From positions 310,001 to 374,000 of the forward strand of contig NZ_CP123385.1 in the NCBI RefSeq assembly GCF_040409955.1: a stretch of 64,000 bases of DNA, read 5' to 3'. Source of the DNA: Salipiger sp. H15 (lineage in GTDB: Bacteria > Pseudomonadota > Alphaproteobacteria > Rhodobacterales > Rhodobacteraceae). The position numbers and the translations under genes were made by a program. Position 1 is the stretch's first letter; every line of letters begins with the position of its first letter. Shown here piece by piece: positions 1 to 10,075 of the stretch. The notes below the pieces were generated by a model, which ran no database searches, was not told the DNA's origin, and saw nothing but the letters and a program-made list of their open reading frames with translations.

Positions 1-122
1 GGGAACTCCGAGACCGGCACGTCCGAGATCCGGAAGTTGTCGTAGGCGCGCATGGTGTGAATGCCATAGAGCGCATCGTCGGGCACATCGTACTGGCCCA
101 GTGAATCGAATTCAGTCCGCAT
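1..122 (-). CDS. aspA: Aspartate ammonia-lyase, N-terminal fragment
   Basis: This is the first 40 codons of a minus-strand gene that runs off the left edge. The translation contains ALYGIHTMRAYDNFRISD, matching the conserved N-terminal region of aspartases and class II fumarases (the YGxHTxRAxxNFxIS pattern). Aspartase reversibly deaminates aspartate to fumarate and ammonia in the cytoplasm. The ATG at 122-120 is preceded by GGGAGGA. The gene is divergent from an asparaginase gene starting at 335, so the pair would convert asparagine to aspartate to fumarate. Aspartase is preferred over fumarase because of this neighbour; the fragment alone cannot settle it. Confidence 0.8.
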   Translation of the reverse strand, partial: MRTEFDSLGQYDVPDDALYGIHTMRAYDNFRISDVPVSEF

Positions 123-334
123 CGTCGGTCCTCCCGGTGACTTCGCGGCGGCATTTACCGCGCCAGGTTCAGCTGGCAACGTGCAATCTTGCCGGTAGCG
201 CCGAAGCTGACGCTGGTTGACGCGACCTGTGGCAAGATCGGCGTCAGGGGCACTCCCCGGCGCATCTGGCCCGCGACCGGCATCTGGGCGAGACAGGCCG
301 CAACCCGACGCGCCGCAAAGAGGAAAGGACTCAC

Positions 335-1288
335 GTGCGACTTCTGCTGATCCATACCGGCGGCACCATCGGCATGGCCGCGACGCCGCAGGGCTTCGCG
401 CCGCAAGCCGGTGTGCTCGAGGACGCGCTGCAACGGCTCGGGGCCGAGGGGCGCTGTCCGGCAGGGGTCACGCTGCGCCCGCTCGAGCGGCTGATCGACA
501 GCGCCGAGGCGACGCCCGAGGACTGGAACCGCCTGACCCGCCTGCTGGCCGAGGCGCAGGGCGCGTTCGACGGCATCGTCGTGACGCATGGCACCGACAC
601 GCTGGCTTTCTCCGCCGCCGCGCTGTGCCTGTCGCTGCGCGGGCTGGCGATGCCGGTGGTCCTGACCGGCTCGATGCTGCCGCTGACGGTCGAGGGCAGC
701 GACGGCTGGGACAACCTCGCGGACGCGCTGCGGGCCGCGCAGACGGCGACGCCGGGGGTCTGGGTGCAGTTCGCCGGCAAGCTCCTTCACGGCGCGCGGG
801 TCCGCAAGGCGCATTCGAGCTTCGCCGATGCCTTCGCCGGGGCCGAGGACGCGACGCCGCCGCTCACCCCGGCGGACAGCTTCGCGCCCGCCCTGCTGAG
901 CCCGCAGCGGGTGGCGATCCACTCGGTCGCGCCGGGCGGCTGCATCGAACTGCTGGACTTCGCCGCGCAGCACTGCGACGGCATCGTGCTGCGCTGCTAC
1001 GGCTCGGGCACCGCGCCCGACACGCCGCAGATGCGCGCTGCGCTGCGCCGCGCCGCCGAGCGGCAGGTGCCGGTGGTCGCGGTCAGCCAGTCGCCCGAGG
1101 GCGGCGTCAGCCTCGGTACCTATGCCGCGGGCGGTGTGCTGCGCGAGGGCGGCGTCATCGACGGCCGCGACATGACCCCCGAGATGGCCTATGCCAAGCT
1201 GCACCATGCGCTGTCGGCGCATGCGGAGTTCGAGGCGCGCCGCGCCTTCCTCGCGACCCCGGTCTGCGGCGAAATGCACACGGGCTGA
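335..1288 (+). CDS. L-asparaginase, cytoplasmic (type I-like)
   Basis: The 317-residue product hydrolyses asparagine to aspartate and ammonia. Both halves of the bacterial asparaginase active site are visible: TGGTIGM at residues 8-14 carries the nucleophilic Thr11, and THGTDTL supplies the second Thr-Asp pair. A lysine follows in the FAGKLLHGARVRK stretch. There is no signal peptide, so it should act in the cytoplasm. The GTG start is chosen because AGGAAAGGA lies just upstream and the TGGTIG motif then sits at the usual distance from the N-terminus. Its stop lies 3 bases from the end of the convergent regulator gene. Context (aspartase, AGCS symporter) points to amino-acid catabolism. Confidence 0.88.
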   Translation: MRLLLIHTGGTIGMAATPQGFAPQAGVLEDALQRLGAEGRCPAGVTLRPLERLIDSAEATPEDWNRLTRLLAEAQGAFDGIVVTHGTDTLAFSAAALCLSLRGLAMPVVLTGSMLPLTVEGSDGWDNLADALRAAQTATPGVWVQFAGKLLHGARVRKAHSSFADAFAGAEDATPPLTPADSFAPALLSPQRVAIHSVAPGGCIELLDFAAQHCDGIVLRCYGSGTAPDTPQMRAALRRAAERQVPVVAVSQSPEGGVSLGTYAAGGVLREGGVIDGRDMTPEMAYAKLHHALSAHAEFEARRAFLATPVCGEMHTG

Positions 1289-1291
1289 TCC

Positions 1292-2104
1292 TCAGGCCAG
1301 CGGCGCCTCGATCAGCGGGCCGGGATGCCGCGCCCAGGAGCCGAGCATCTCGCGCACTTCCTCGGGGATGTCGGGGCTGTCGGGTGCATAGAGCGCGCTG
1401 CGCCGCATGTTCCGGCGCAGGTCGATGTTCTCGCCCAAGTACTCGAAGACGATCTGCGTCGCCGCGGGCGGCCGCGGCGCCCGCGCCGCCACGCCCGAGA
1501 CCACGCCGGTCAGGTAGCGGATGCGGTTGTTGTAGCTCGGGTAGAGGATGATCTGCATCACCTCGTTGCGGGTCAGCGTCTCCATCACCGTCATGAAGAT
1601 GCGGTCGCCCAGCACGAAGCAGGCGCCCTGGTACTTGCAGGTGAACTTCGAGCGCCCCGGCTTGCCGACGTTCTCGATGGTCTTCACGTTCATCCCGAAG
1701 GGCGTCTCGTAGATCCGCCCGACCGAGAGCAGGATCTGCCCCGGGTGCGACATCGAGTTGTAATAGACGAGGTAGTAGCCGGTGTAGGCCATCAGCGCGC
1801 GCTGCGAGTCGAGCCGGATGTCATTGGCCATGGCGGCGACCACGTTGCGCTCGACCGTCGCGCCGATGCTGCCGGGGCGCAGCCGCACCAGTTCGGCGAA
1901 CTGCGCGTGCGGCAGCAGGAGCTCGCTCTCGTCCACCCCGAAGAAGTCGCACATGCGCTGCATCAGCCGCAGCGAGGGATAGGTCTCTCCCGACAGGTAG
2001 CGGTTGAACTGCGAGCGGTTCACGCCGAGCTGCCTGCAGACCTCGGCGATGGATCTGTGGTAACTACACAGAAGCCTCAGATTTCGGGGCAAATCGCGCG
2101 ACAT
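1292..2104 (-). CDS. XRE-type helix-turn-helix regulator with large C-terminal sensor-like domain
   Basis: The 270-residue protein begins with a lambda-repressor-like helix-turn-helix (about residues 15-60, IAEVCRQLGVNRSQFNRYLS). About 200 residues follow with no motif I can name, probably ligand-sensing. An open frame extends far upstream of this start, but the ATG at 2104 has AAGGA at good spacing and puts the HTH at the N-terminus. The gene is divergent from the AGCS symporter gene (2243), and the 138-bp gap should hold both promoters. By position it probably controls the symporter and perhaps the asparaginase. The ligand is unknown. Confidence 0.75.
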   Translation of the reverse strand: MSRDLPRNLRLLCSYHRSIAEVCRQLGVNRSQFNRYLSGETYPSLRLMQRMCDFFGVDESELLLPHAQFAELVRLRPGSIGATVERNVVAAMANDIRLDSQRALMAYTGYYLVYYNSMSHPGQILLSVGRIYETPFGMNVKTIENVGKPGRSKFTCKYQGACFVLGDRIFMTVMETLTRNEVMQIILYPSYNNRIRYLTGVVSGVAARAPRPPAATQIVFEYLGENIDLRRNMRRSALYAPDSPDIPEEVREMLGSWARHPGPLIEAPLA

Positions 2105-2242
2105 GCGCTCATCCTTCGCTAGTTGATGCTTTTCAGTACCAAGCAGCGCCAGGGGGGTGCAAGCTAGTGAAATGGTATTTCGACCTCGCCTGCCTAGTGT
2201 GCGCGCACTTCGCGCCAAAATGATCGCAGAACTGGAGGACAC

Positions 2243-3670
2243 ATGGAATTTCTGGAAATGATCTTCGGCAAGATCGGAGATCTCACATGGGGCTGGTCGC
2301 TGATCCCGATCCTGGTGATCTTCGGCTGCTTCGTTACCCTGGCAACCGGTTTCGTCCAGTTCCGCTTCTTCGGGCGGATGTTCCGCGTGCTGAGCCGCTC
2401 GAACAACTCGGCCGACCCGAGCCGCATCTCGGCCCGCGAGGCGCTGCTGGTCTCGGTCGGCGGCCGCGTCGGCGGCGGCAACATCGCGGGTGTCGCGGTG
2501 GCCATCACCCTCGGCGGACCGGGCGCCGTCTTCTGGATGTGGGCGGTGGCGCTGGTCGGCATGGCCACCAGCCTCGTCGAATGCTCGATCGCCCAGCTCT
2601 ACAAGCGCCGGGTTGACGAGAAGACCTTCCGCGGCGGCCCTGCCCTGTCGATCATCCACGGCCTCGGCTTCGAGTTCCGCTGGCTCGCCGTGGTCTACGC
2701 GATCTGCCTGATCGCCGCCTTCGGCCTCGGCTTCAACGCCTTCCAGGGCAACACCGTGGCGGGTGCGCTGCAGGACAGCCTCGGCATCGATCGCCTGTGG
2801 ACCGGCATCGCGCTGTCGCTGGCGGCGGGCGCGATCATCTTCGGCGGCATCCACCGCATCGCCAAGGCCTCGGACGTGATCGTGCCGATCATGGCGGTCG
2901 GCTACCTGGCGCTGGCGCTGCTGGTCATCGTGCTCAACATCACCGAGATCCCGGGCGTCATCTCCTCGATCGTCAGCAACGCCTTCGGCTTCGAGCAGGC
3001 GGTCGGCGGCGGCATGGGCGCGGCACTCGCACAAGGCCTGCGGCGCGGTCTCTTCTCGAACGAGGCCGGCCTTGGCTCGGCGCCCAACGTGGCGGCAACC
3101 GCCGAGGTGCGTCACCCGATCAGCCAGGGCATCACCCAGTCCTTCTCGGTGTTCATCGACACGATCCTGATCTGCTCCTGCACCGCCTTCATCATCCTGC
3201 TCGGCGATGTCTACGTGCCGGGCGCCGAGGGCATCGACGGCGTGGCGCTGACCCAGCAGTCGCTGGTCTCGCACCTTGGGACCTGGTCGCAGTACTACCT
3301 GACCGGGGCGATCCTGCTCTTCGCCTTCTCGTCGATCATCTACAACTACTACCTCGGCGAGAACGCCCTGACGGTGCTGTCGAAGAACCCGGTGTCGCTG
3401 GTGATCTTCCGCCTCGCGATCATGGCGATCGTCTTCGTCGGCGCGGTGGCGCCCGGAGCGACGGCGGTGTTCTTCTTCTCCGACCCGATGATGGGCGTGC
3501 TGGCGCTGGTCAACCTCCTGGTGATCATGATGCTCTTCCCGACCGCCCTGCGGCTGCTGCGCGACTTCAAGACGCAGCTTGCGGCGGGTGTCGACCGTCC
3601 GGTGCTGAACCCGGACGACTACGCCGACCTCGACATCGACCGGGACGCCTGGCGCAACCCGATCGAGTGA
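2243..3670 (+). CDS. AGCS-family amino acid:cation (sodium/alanine-type) symporter
   Basis: The 475-residue polytopic inner-membrane protein belongs to the alanine/glycine:cation symporter family. It shows the family's early GGRVGGGNIAGVAVA glycine-rich segment (about residues 72-86), the LFSNEAGLGSAPNVAA segment in the middle, and roughly ten hydrophobic helices. Such carriers import a small neutral amino acid with sodium. The start is preceded by GGAGG. A strong terminator lies 22 bases after the stop, so it is transcribed as a single gene. Next to asparaginase and aspartase it may import asparagine, alanine or glycine; specificity cannot be read from the sequence. Confidence 0.9.
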   Translation: MEFLEMIFGKIGDLTWGWSLIPILVIFGCFVTLATGFVQFRFFGRMFRVLSRSNNSADPSRISAREALLVSVGGRVGGGNIAGVAVAITLGGPGAVFWMWAVALVGMATSLVECSIAQLYKRRVDEKTFRGGPALSIIHGLGFEFRWLAVVYAICLIAAFGLGFNAFQGNTVAGALQDSLGIDRLWTGIALSLAAGAIIFGGIHRIAKASDVIVPIMAVGYLALALLVIVLNITEIPGVISSIVSNAFGFEQAVGGGMGAALAQGLRRGLFSNEAGLGSAPNVAATAEVRHPISQGITQSFSVFIDTILICSCTAFIILLGDVYVPGAEGIDGVALTQQSLVSHLGTWSQYYLTGAILLFAFSSIIYNYYLGENALTVLSKNPVSLVIFRLAIMAIVFVGAVAPGATAVFFFSDPMMGVLALVNLLVIMMLFPTALRLLRDFKTQLAAGVDRPVLNPDDYADLDIDRDAWRNPIE

Positions 3671-3691
3671 TCCGGAGACATCCGAACGAAG

Positions 3692-3718
3692 GGGGCCGCC
3701 ACCGCGCGGCCCCTTTTT
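3692..3718 (+). terminator. Intrinsic terminator of the AGCS gene
   Basis: A perfect 8-bp stem (GGGGCCGC at 3692-3699, GCGGCCCC at 3706-3713) with a 6-base loop is followed directly by TTTTT. It lies 22 bases downstream of the symporter stop. Confidence 0.9.
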
Positions 3719-3776
3719 CATGTCCCGCCCCACGCGCCCCCTTGCCGAATCCGGCGGCGCTGCGCATGGGCTTTGC

Positions 3777-4742
3777 ATGACAACGACGCAAGCGCCCCTC
3801 GCGGCCCCCGTGGCCAGCCCCCATCTCGACCGCCCGCTGCTCGGCGCCCTGCTGATGCTGGGGTTCTGCGCCACGGCGCCGCTGATCGACGTGGGCTCGA
3901 AACTCGCCACCCGCAGCCTGCCGGTGGCCGAGATCACCGTCGCGCGCTTCGTCGTGCAGGGGGTGCTCATGGTCGCGCTGGCGCTGGTGCTGCGCATCCG
4001 CCTGCGCCTCACCCCGCGCGAGCTCTTCCTGACCGTGATCCGCGCCGCGCTGTCGCTGGTCGCCACCATCGCCTTCGTCGGGGCCATGGTCTACCTGCCG
4101 ATCGCCGACGCGCTGGCCATCGCGCAGATCGAGCCCTTCGTGCTGATGTTCCTCGGCTGGGCGCTGCTGGGCGAGAGCGTCGGGCCGCGGCGCATCCTCG
4201 CCTCGATCGTCGGCTTCGCCGGGGCGCTGCTGGTGGTGCAGCCGGGCTTCTCGACCTACGGGTTCCCGGCGGTGCTGCCGCTGGTCACCGCCGTCGCCTT
4301 CGCCGGCTACATGCTGGTCACGCGCAAGCTGCGCGGCCTGCCGCCGGTGGCGCAGCAGGCGACCACCGCCATCGCCGCCGTGGTCATCGGCCTGCCCTTC
4401 CTGTGGCTGCTGCCCGAGAGCCTCGGCGGCGGCGCGGTGCTGCCCGAGGGTCCGGCCTGGGCCTATCTCGGCGGCATGGGCATGGCCGCGACCCTGTCGC
4501 ACATCTTCCTGACCTACGCGCTGCGCCTCGCGCCCTCGGCGCTGATCGCACCGCTCGGCTACGTCGAGCTTGCCTCGGCGACGCTGCTCGGCTGGCTGGT
4601 CTTCGGCGACTTCCCGGCGCCGCTGGTCTGGGCGGGCATCGCGCTGATCGTCGGATCGGGGCTCTACCTCATCCACCGCGAGCGGCTGGCGCACCGGCGG
4701 CCGCAGGACCCGATGACGGGCCACCCGCATCCGCCTGCCTGA
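3777..4742 (+). CDS. DMT-superfamily (EamA) transporter
   Basis: The 321-residue protein has about ten hydrophobic segments arranged as two EamA repeats (roughly residues 20-150 and 165-300), typical of drug/metabolite exporters. A frame-open ATG at 3720 was rejected because it lies inside the preceding terminator region; 3777 gives a normal-length protein, though its ribosome site is weak. Many EamA proteins export amino acids or their derivatives, which would fit the adjacent asparagine/aspartate genes, but the substrate is unknown. It stands alone downstream of a terminator, so it needs its own promoter in the short gap or read-through. Confidence 0.82.
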   Translation: MTTTQAPLAAPVASPHLDRPLLGALLMLGFCATAPLIDVGSKLATRSLPVAEITVARFVVQGVLMVALALVLRIRLRLTPRELFLTVIRAALSLVATIAFVGAMVYLPIADALAIAQIEPFVLMFLGWALLGESVGPRRILASIVGFAGALLVVQPGFSTYGFPAVLPLVTAVAFAGYMLVTRKLRGLPPVAQQATTAIAAVVIGLPFLWLLPESLGGGAVLPEGPAWAYLGGMGMAATLSHIFLTYALRLAPSALIAPLGYVELASATLLGWLVFGDFPAPLVWAGIALIVGSGLYLIHRERLAHRRPQDPMTGHPHPPA

Positions 4743-5108
4743 TCCGCGGCTCGCGCTTGCAGCCCTTGAGAGAGACGCCGCGGGAATGGCTTTCGGCCGC
4801 TGGAAGCGCGCCGATGGAATCGGCCCCCGGCATCTCCGGGCCTGCCGCGCGCCGATCGGAAGCGCCACAGGCATGGGGACGGCACGGAGATCGGCGGAAA
4901 CCTGCCGCCTCCCTCCCGCGGCCTGCCCAAGTCTTGCACCCTTGCGGAATGCGGCACCCAAGGGCTGTACCGCGCCCTCCCCACGGCACCCCGCGCCGGA
5001 TTTTCGCGCGCAACGTGCCGGGTCGCATAAAATCCCGCCGCAACATTTGGTTGCATGAATGGGAGGCTCTATGTAACCTCTGATTCATATTAATCTGGAG
5101 TTATTGAA
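4743..5108. other. Intergenic stretch, no gene seen
   Basis: About 366 bases between the EamA gene and a small secreted-protein gene. Open frames here lack ribosome sites and have shadow-like arginine/proline-rich composition. The last 60 bases become A+T-rich, as expected for the promoter of the gene at 5109; I cannot assign clear -35/-10 boxes. Confidence 0.5.
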
Positions 5109-5393
5109 ATGAAGTTGAGCACAGTTGCCGTTTATTCCTTTGCGCTTATCCTTTCCTCCGGCGCGGCTTTCGCAAACGTGACGCAGGTGAAGTGTGACAA
5201 GTTCATCGTCGCGGTCGAGGATGCAATCGCCGCCGCGGCGGAAGAGAAGGCCGGGTCCAAGACCGCTGCCGACGAGAAGATCTGCGAGGCAGCAACCCAG
5301 ATCAGCATCTCGGGCGACGATCCCGAAGTGCACGAGATCATCATCCTTCCGTACAACATCTCGACCACGGTCGTGATGATCCCGGTGGACTGA
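5109..5393 (+). CDS. Small secreted protein, unknown function
   Basis: The 94-residue product starts with a clear Sec signal peptide (MKLSTVAVYSFALILSSGAA, cleavage after AFA at about residue 22). The mature part is about 70 residues, acidic, with two cysteines (in KCDKF and ICEAA) that could form one disulfide. The ATG has GGAG 11 bases upstream. I do not recognise the family. It converges on the MacAB-type exporter operon; another small secreted protein heads that operon at its other end. A periplasmic or exported accessory or substrate of the exporter is possible but unproven. Confidence 0.6.
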   Translation: MKLSTVAVYSFALILSSGAAFANVTQVKCDKFIVAVEDAIAAAAEEKAGSKTAADEKICEAATQISISGDDPEVHEIIILPYNISTTVVMIPVD

Positions 5394-5551
5394 CGGACCA
5401 CGCCACACCGCCGACAGGGCCCGGGACCGGCTGACCTGCAAGGTCCCATGGTCCCGCGGCGATGTCGCTTCAAACTCCTGGACCACCTCCGTCGCTCGCC
5501 CGGCGGGGGTGGTTCTCTTTCCAGACCTGCGCAGGGCGCGACGGGACCGCG

Positions 5552-6777
<1,226 letters not shown>

Positions 6778-6781
<4 letters not shown>

Positions 6782-7482
6782 GCGACCGCCGCCCCCGCAG
6801 GCCGGGCGCGGCTGTCCGCGAGGATCGTGCCGTCCCTCACCTCGATGCAGCGGCCCATCCGCCCGGCCACCGCCGCGTCATGGGTGACGATCACCAGCGC
6901 CGTGCCGCGCCGGTTCACCTCCTGCAGCAGCGCGAGGATGTCCTGCCCCGTGGCGCTGTCGAGCGCGCCGGTCGGCTCGTCCGCGAGGATCAGCTCCGGC
7001 CGGTTCACCAGCGCCCGCGCGATCGCGACGCGCTGCTGCTGGCCGCCGGACAGCTGCGCCGGAAGGTGATGCATGCGCCCGCCGAGGCCGACGAGGTCGA
7101 GCATCTCGCGCGCCTCGGCGCGGCGCTCGCGGCGGGGCCGGCGGGCATAGGCCAGCGGCAGCTCGACGTTTTCCAGCGCGGTGAGGCGCGGCAGCAGGTT
7201 GAAGCTCTGGAAGACGAAGCCGAGGATGCGCCCGCGCAGCCGCGCGAGCTCCGACAGGGTCAGCCGCGAGACGTCCTGCCCCGCGACGAGGCAGCGACCG
7301 GCGGTCGGCGGCTCGAGGCAGCCCATGATCCCGAGCAGCGTCGACTTGCCCGAGCCCGAGGGGCCGACGATCGCCACCGACTCCCCTGCCCCGATGGCAA
7401 GGCTCACCCCGCGCAACGCCTCGACCGCGCCGCCTCCAGAGCTGTAGCTGCGGCCGATGCCCGACAGCTCGACGATGCTCAT
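6778..7482 (-). CDS. MacB/LolD-type ABC transporter ATP-binding protein
   Basis: The 234-residue ATPase has Walker A GPSGSGKST (residues 40-48), the Q-loop VFQSFNL, the signature LSGGQQQRVAIARAL, Walker B ILADEPTGALD and the switch histidine in IVTHD. Sequence and length match LolD/MacB-type ATPases. It overlaps both neighbours by 4 bases (ATGA at each junction), so the three exporter genes are translationally coupled. It powers the FtsX-type permease encoded next. Confidence 0.93.
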
Positions 7483-8846
7483 TGCAGGAACCCGAACAGG
7501 CTGGCCGACGCGGGCGCGGGCGGCGTGCGGCGCATGTCGACGAGCCCGGTCACCACCTCGACGCCCGGCGCGATGCCCGGCCCGCTGATCTCGGTGAAGC
7601 CGCCGTCGCTGGTCCCGATCGACACCTCGGTCGGGACCACCGCACCGCCCGTCAGCACGTAGACCTTCGGGCTGCCCTGCCGGGTGTCTCCCGGCGGGCG
7701 GAAGCGCAGCGCGGCCGAGGGAACCGCGAGCGTCGGCGCGGTCTGCTGGACGATGATGGTCGAGGTCGCGGTCATGCCCGGCAGCAGCAGCAGGTCCGGG
7801 TTCGGCGCGCTGGCGACGACCGTGTAGGCCACCACGTTCTGCACCGAGTGCGGCTGGACGCGGATCTGCAGCACCTCGCCCCGGAACAGCCGGCCCGGGT
7901 AGGCGTCGACGCTGAATTCGAAGGCCTGGCCGACGCGGATACGGCCGATGTCCGCCTCGCCGACCGTCGCCATGACCTGCATCCGCCGCAAATCCTGCGC
8001 GATGGTGAAGAGGACCGGTGCCTGCAGGCTGGCGGCCACGGTCTGCCCGGGCTCGACGCTGCGCACCGTGACGCTGCCGTCGACCGGCGCACGGATCACC
8101 GTGCGCTCGAGCTCCGCCGTCGCCTGCAGCAGCGCCGCCTCGCGCTGGCGGACCCCGGCGCGGATGTTCTCGAGCTGGGCCTCGGCGGCGCGCAGCCCGG
8201 CCTGTCCCTGGAGGATCGCGGCCTCGCGCGCCTTCCGTGCGGCCTCGGCATTGCGCAGCTGCGCCTCGGCGCTGGCAAGGGCGGTGCGCGCCTTCTGCTG
8301 CTCGGCAACGCTCGACAGGCTGCTCAGCACGGTCTTGCGCCCGACATCCGCCTCGGCGTCGTCGCGCAGCACCCTGGCCTGGTCCTCGGCCGCCGTGGCG
8401 GCGTCGCGCTCGTGCCCGCGCGCCAGGAGATCGGCACGCAGCCCGGCGATGCTTTCTTCCTGCGCCGTCACGCTGGCCTTCGCCACGTCCAGCTCGGCCT
8501 GCGCCATGCTGACAGCGATCTCGAAGCTCAGCGGGTCGATCTGCGCCAGCGCGTCGCCCTTGGCGACCCGCGCGTTGAAATCCACATAGATCGTCTTGAT
8601 CTGCCCCGACACCTGCGAGCTGACCGAGACCAGCGCGACGGGTTCGACGGAGCCGGTCGCGGGCACCCTCTCGACGAGGACGCGGGACGTGACCGGCGCA
8701 AGCCGATAGGTCTCGGTGAGCGGCGCGAGCTCGGAAGCCCCGCCCTCGGCACCGCCGGGATGCGCGAGCCGATCAGCGCCGACGAGCTGCCAGAGCCCGA
8801 GGCACAACAAGACGATCAGGAAAACGGTACGTTTCCGCATAGACAT
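7479..8846 (-). CDS. MacA-like periplasmic adaptor (HlyD/RND adaptor family)
   Basis: The 455-residue protein has an N-terminal membrane anchor (FLIVLLCLGLWQLVG). A first lipoyl half and beta-barrel (GSVEPVALVSVSSQVSGQIK) precede a long alpha-helical hairpin rich in Ala, Glu and Arg (about residues 130-240), the second lipoyl half (VIRAPVDGSVTV) and a C-terminal membrane-proximal domain. This is the MacA plan for linking the MacB-like permease to an outer-membrane channel; no TolC homologue lies in the window. It is 54 bases downstream of a small secreted protein gene on the same strand and overlaps the ATPase gene by 4 bases. Confidence 0.9.
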   Translation of the reverse strand: MSMRKRTVFLIVLLCLGLWQLVGADRLAHPGGAEGGASELAPLTETYRLAPVTSRVLVERVPATGSVEPVALVSVSSQVSGQIKTIYVDFNARVAKGDALAQIDPLSFEIAVSMAQAELDVAKASVTAQEESIAGLRADLLARGHERDAATAAEDQARVLRDDAEADVGRKTVLSSLSSVAEQQKARTALASAEAQLRNAEAARKAREAAILQGQAGLRAAEAQLENIRAGVRQREAALLQATAELERTVIRAPVDGSVTVRSVEPGQTVAASLQAPVLFTIAQDLRRMQVMATVGEADIGRIRVGQAFEFSVDAYPGRLFRGEVLQIRVQPHSVQNVVAYTVVASAPNPDLLLLPGMTATSTIIVQQTAPTLAVPSAALRFRPPGDTRQGSPKVYVLTGGAVVPTEVSIGTSDGGFTEISGPGIAPGVEVVTGLVDMRRTPPAPASASLFGFLQ

Positions 8847-8900
8847 GACCCCGATATGCCACCCGCCGGAGAAAGTCCGGCGGGCAGCGGTGATGTTGGG

Positions 8901-9311
8901 TCAGCTGCAGGGCTCGAGGTTCGGCCCGCAGACCTTGACCTGGCTCGTCTTCTCCTCGGAAGACGATCCCGGATCGATCATCGTCATCTCGCCCAGGATC
9001 GTGGTCGAGTGATCGAGGTTGATTTTCCCCTGGGGGTTCAGTGCCGTGCAGGTGATGTTCACCTGCTCGTAGGTCGGCTCGATGGTCGTGACGGTATAGG
9101 TGTCGAGGAACTGGTTCCGGCCAGCGGTTCGAAGCTCGTCATAGGTCGAGGTCGAGGTATCGCCGCCGATGGTCACCGTGTCGTAGGAGACGGCCCAGCT
9201 CCACTTGCTGTTCGGCAGTTCGCCGCATGTGGCCGAACCTTCGACCACGGCGGCCTGGGCGCACGAAATCCCCAGGAAAACAAAACAGGCGGAAGTACGC
9301 AGAATATTCAT
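8901..9311 (-). CDS. Secreted cysteine-containing protein heading the MacAB-type operon, unknown function
   Basis: The 136-residue product starts with a signal peptide (MNILRTSACFVFLGISCAQA, cleavage about residue 20). The mature chain is Thr/Ser-rich and beta-prone, with four cysteines outside the signal region (TCGEL, ITCTA, KVCGP, EPCS), suggesting two disulfides. I chose ATG 9311 over an upstream ATG at 9368 because only this start places the signal peptide at the N-terminus. It is the likely first gene of the exporter operon. I do not recognise the family; it may be a partner or cargo of the exporter. Confidence 0.6.
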   Translation of the reverse strand: MNILRTSACFVFLGISCAQAAVVEGSATCGELPNSKWSWAVSYDTVTIGGDTSTSTYDELRTAGRNQFLDTYTVTTIEPTYEQVNITCTALNPQGKINLDHSTTILGEMTMIDPGSSSEEKTSQVKVCGPNLEPCS

Positions 9312-10075
9312 AATTGTTACCCACACAAAAGAGACGTAAATGAGCCTCTCCCTAATTCCGTGCACCAACCGGTATTTTCGTCAAGATAAAGTTAATCAAT
9401 TTGCACCAAGACGTTAAAAATACATCCCGCGCGTGTCGGCGTCCCGGTGGGATTTCAACTATGGGGAGAATGCGCGCGTTTTCCGGGACATCTGCAAGGC
9501 CACTTGTTCCGTTGCGTTTGACGGGGAACGAGGTCGGGAGTTTTATCGGGAATGAATTCCAGGGGATTGCAGCGTGGAATGCCCTGACACATCTCTAGAT
9601 TGCGGATTTCAGAAAAAGTATCTCGTTTGCGATCATTGCACTTCAAGTTTCCGGTTCTGGCGCACCCCGAAATAAAGCTGGCGTATTGATTTCCATGAGA
9701 CTTTACTGGAAACCGCCGCACGGAACTCGCCATGAGGGATATGGCCAGACGCCATCCGTAGCCGCTTCATCGCGGACGGCATCAACCCGGCGCATGTTTT
9801 TCTAGCTGAAGAAGGGCGCCCTGCCGATCCCCGCCGTTCGGCAGACCCCGACATTCGTACCATCCTCCGCCTGCTCGACGAAGGTGGCCCGCGCCCGCGG
9901 TCCTCGAGGCCTTCATGTGTCCCCACGCCTCTGCCGCCGAGGGGTGCCGTCCGGAAACCCCGGGCCGCGACGCGGGCGCTTGCGGGGATCACGTCGCGCG
10001 CGCCCTGCTCCTGCGCCTTTCCCATGGGCTCCGGATCGGGTAGGCCCTCCACGAACCTTGCAGCAGGAGCCGCAC
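9312..10075. other. Long intergenic region, possible coding remnant
   Basis: About 760 bases with no convincing gene. The part next to 9312 is A+T-richer and should contain the promoter of the secreted-protein/MacAB operon. Around 9750-9900 one plus-strand frame reads RSRFIADGINPAHVFLAEE and then degenerates into Arg/Pro-rich sequence with no start or ribosome site. It could be the tail of a lost gene, but nothing in it is recognisable. Confidence 0.35.

Noticed and set aside
1292..4087. Very long minus-strand open frame (about 930 codons)
   Set aside because: It covers the antisense of the AGCS and EamA genes with Arg/Asp/His-rich shadow composition; only its last 270 codons form the real XRE regulator, which has its own start and ribosome site.
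9633..10052. Minus-strand open frame of 139 codons between the secreted-protein and methyltransferase genes
   Set aside because: No ribosome site, low-complexity Arg/Gly/Ser composition and no recognisable motif.
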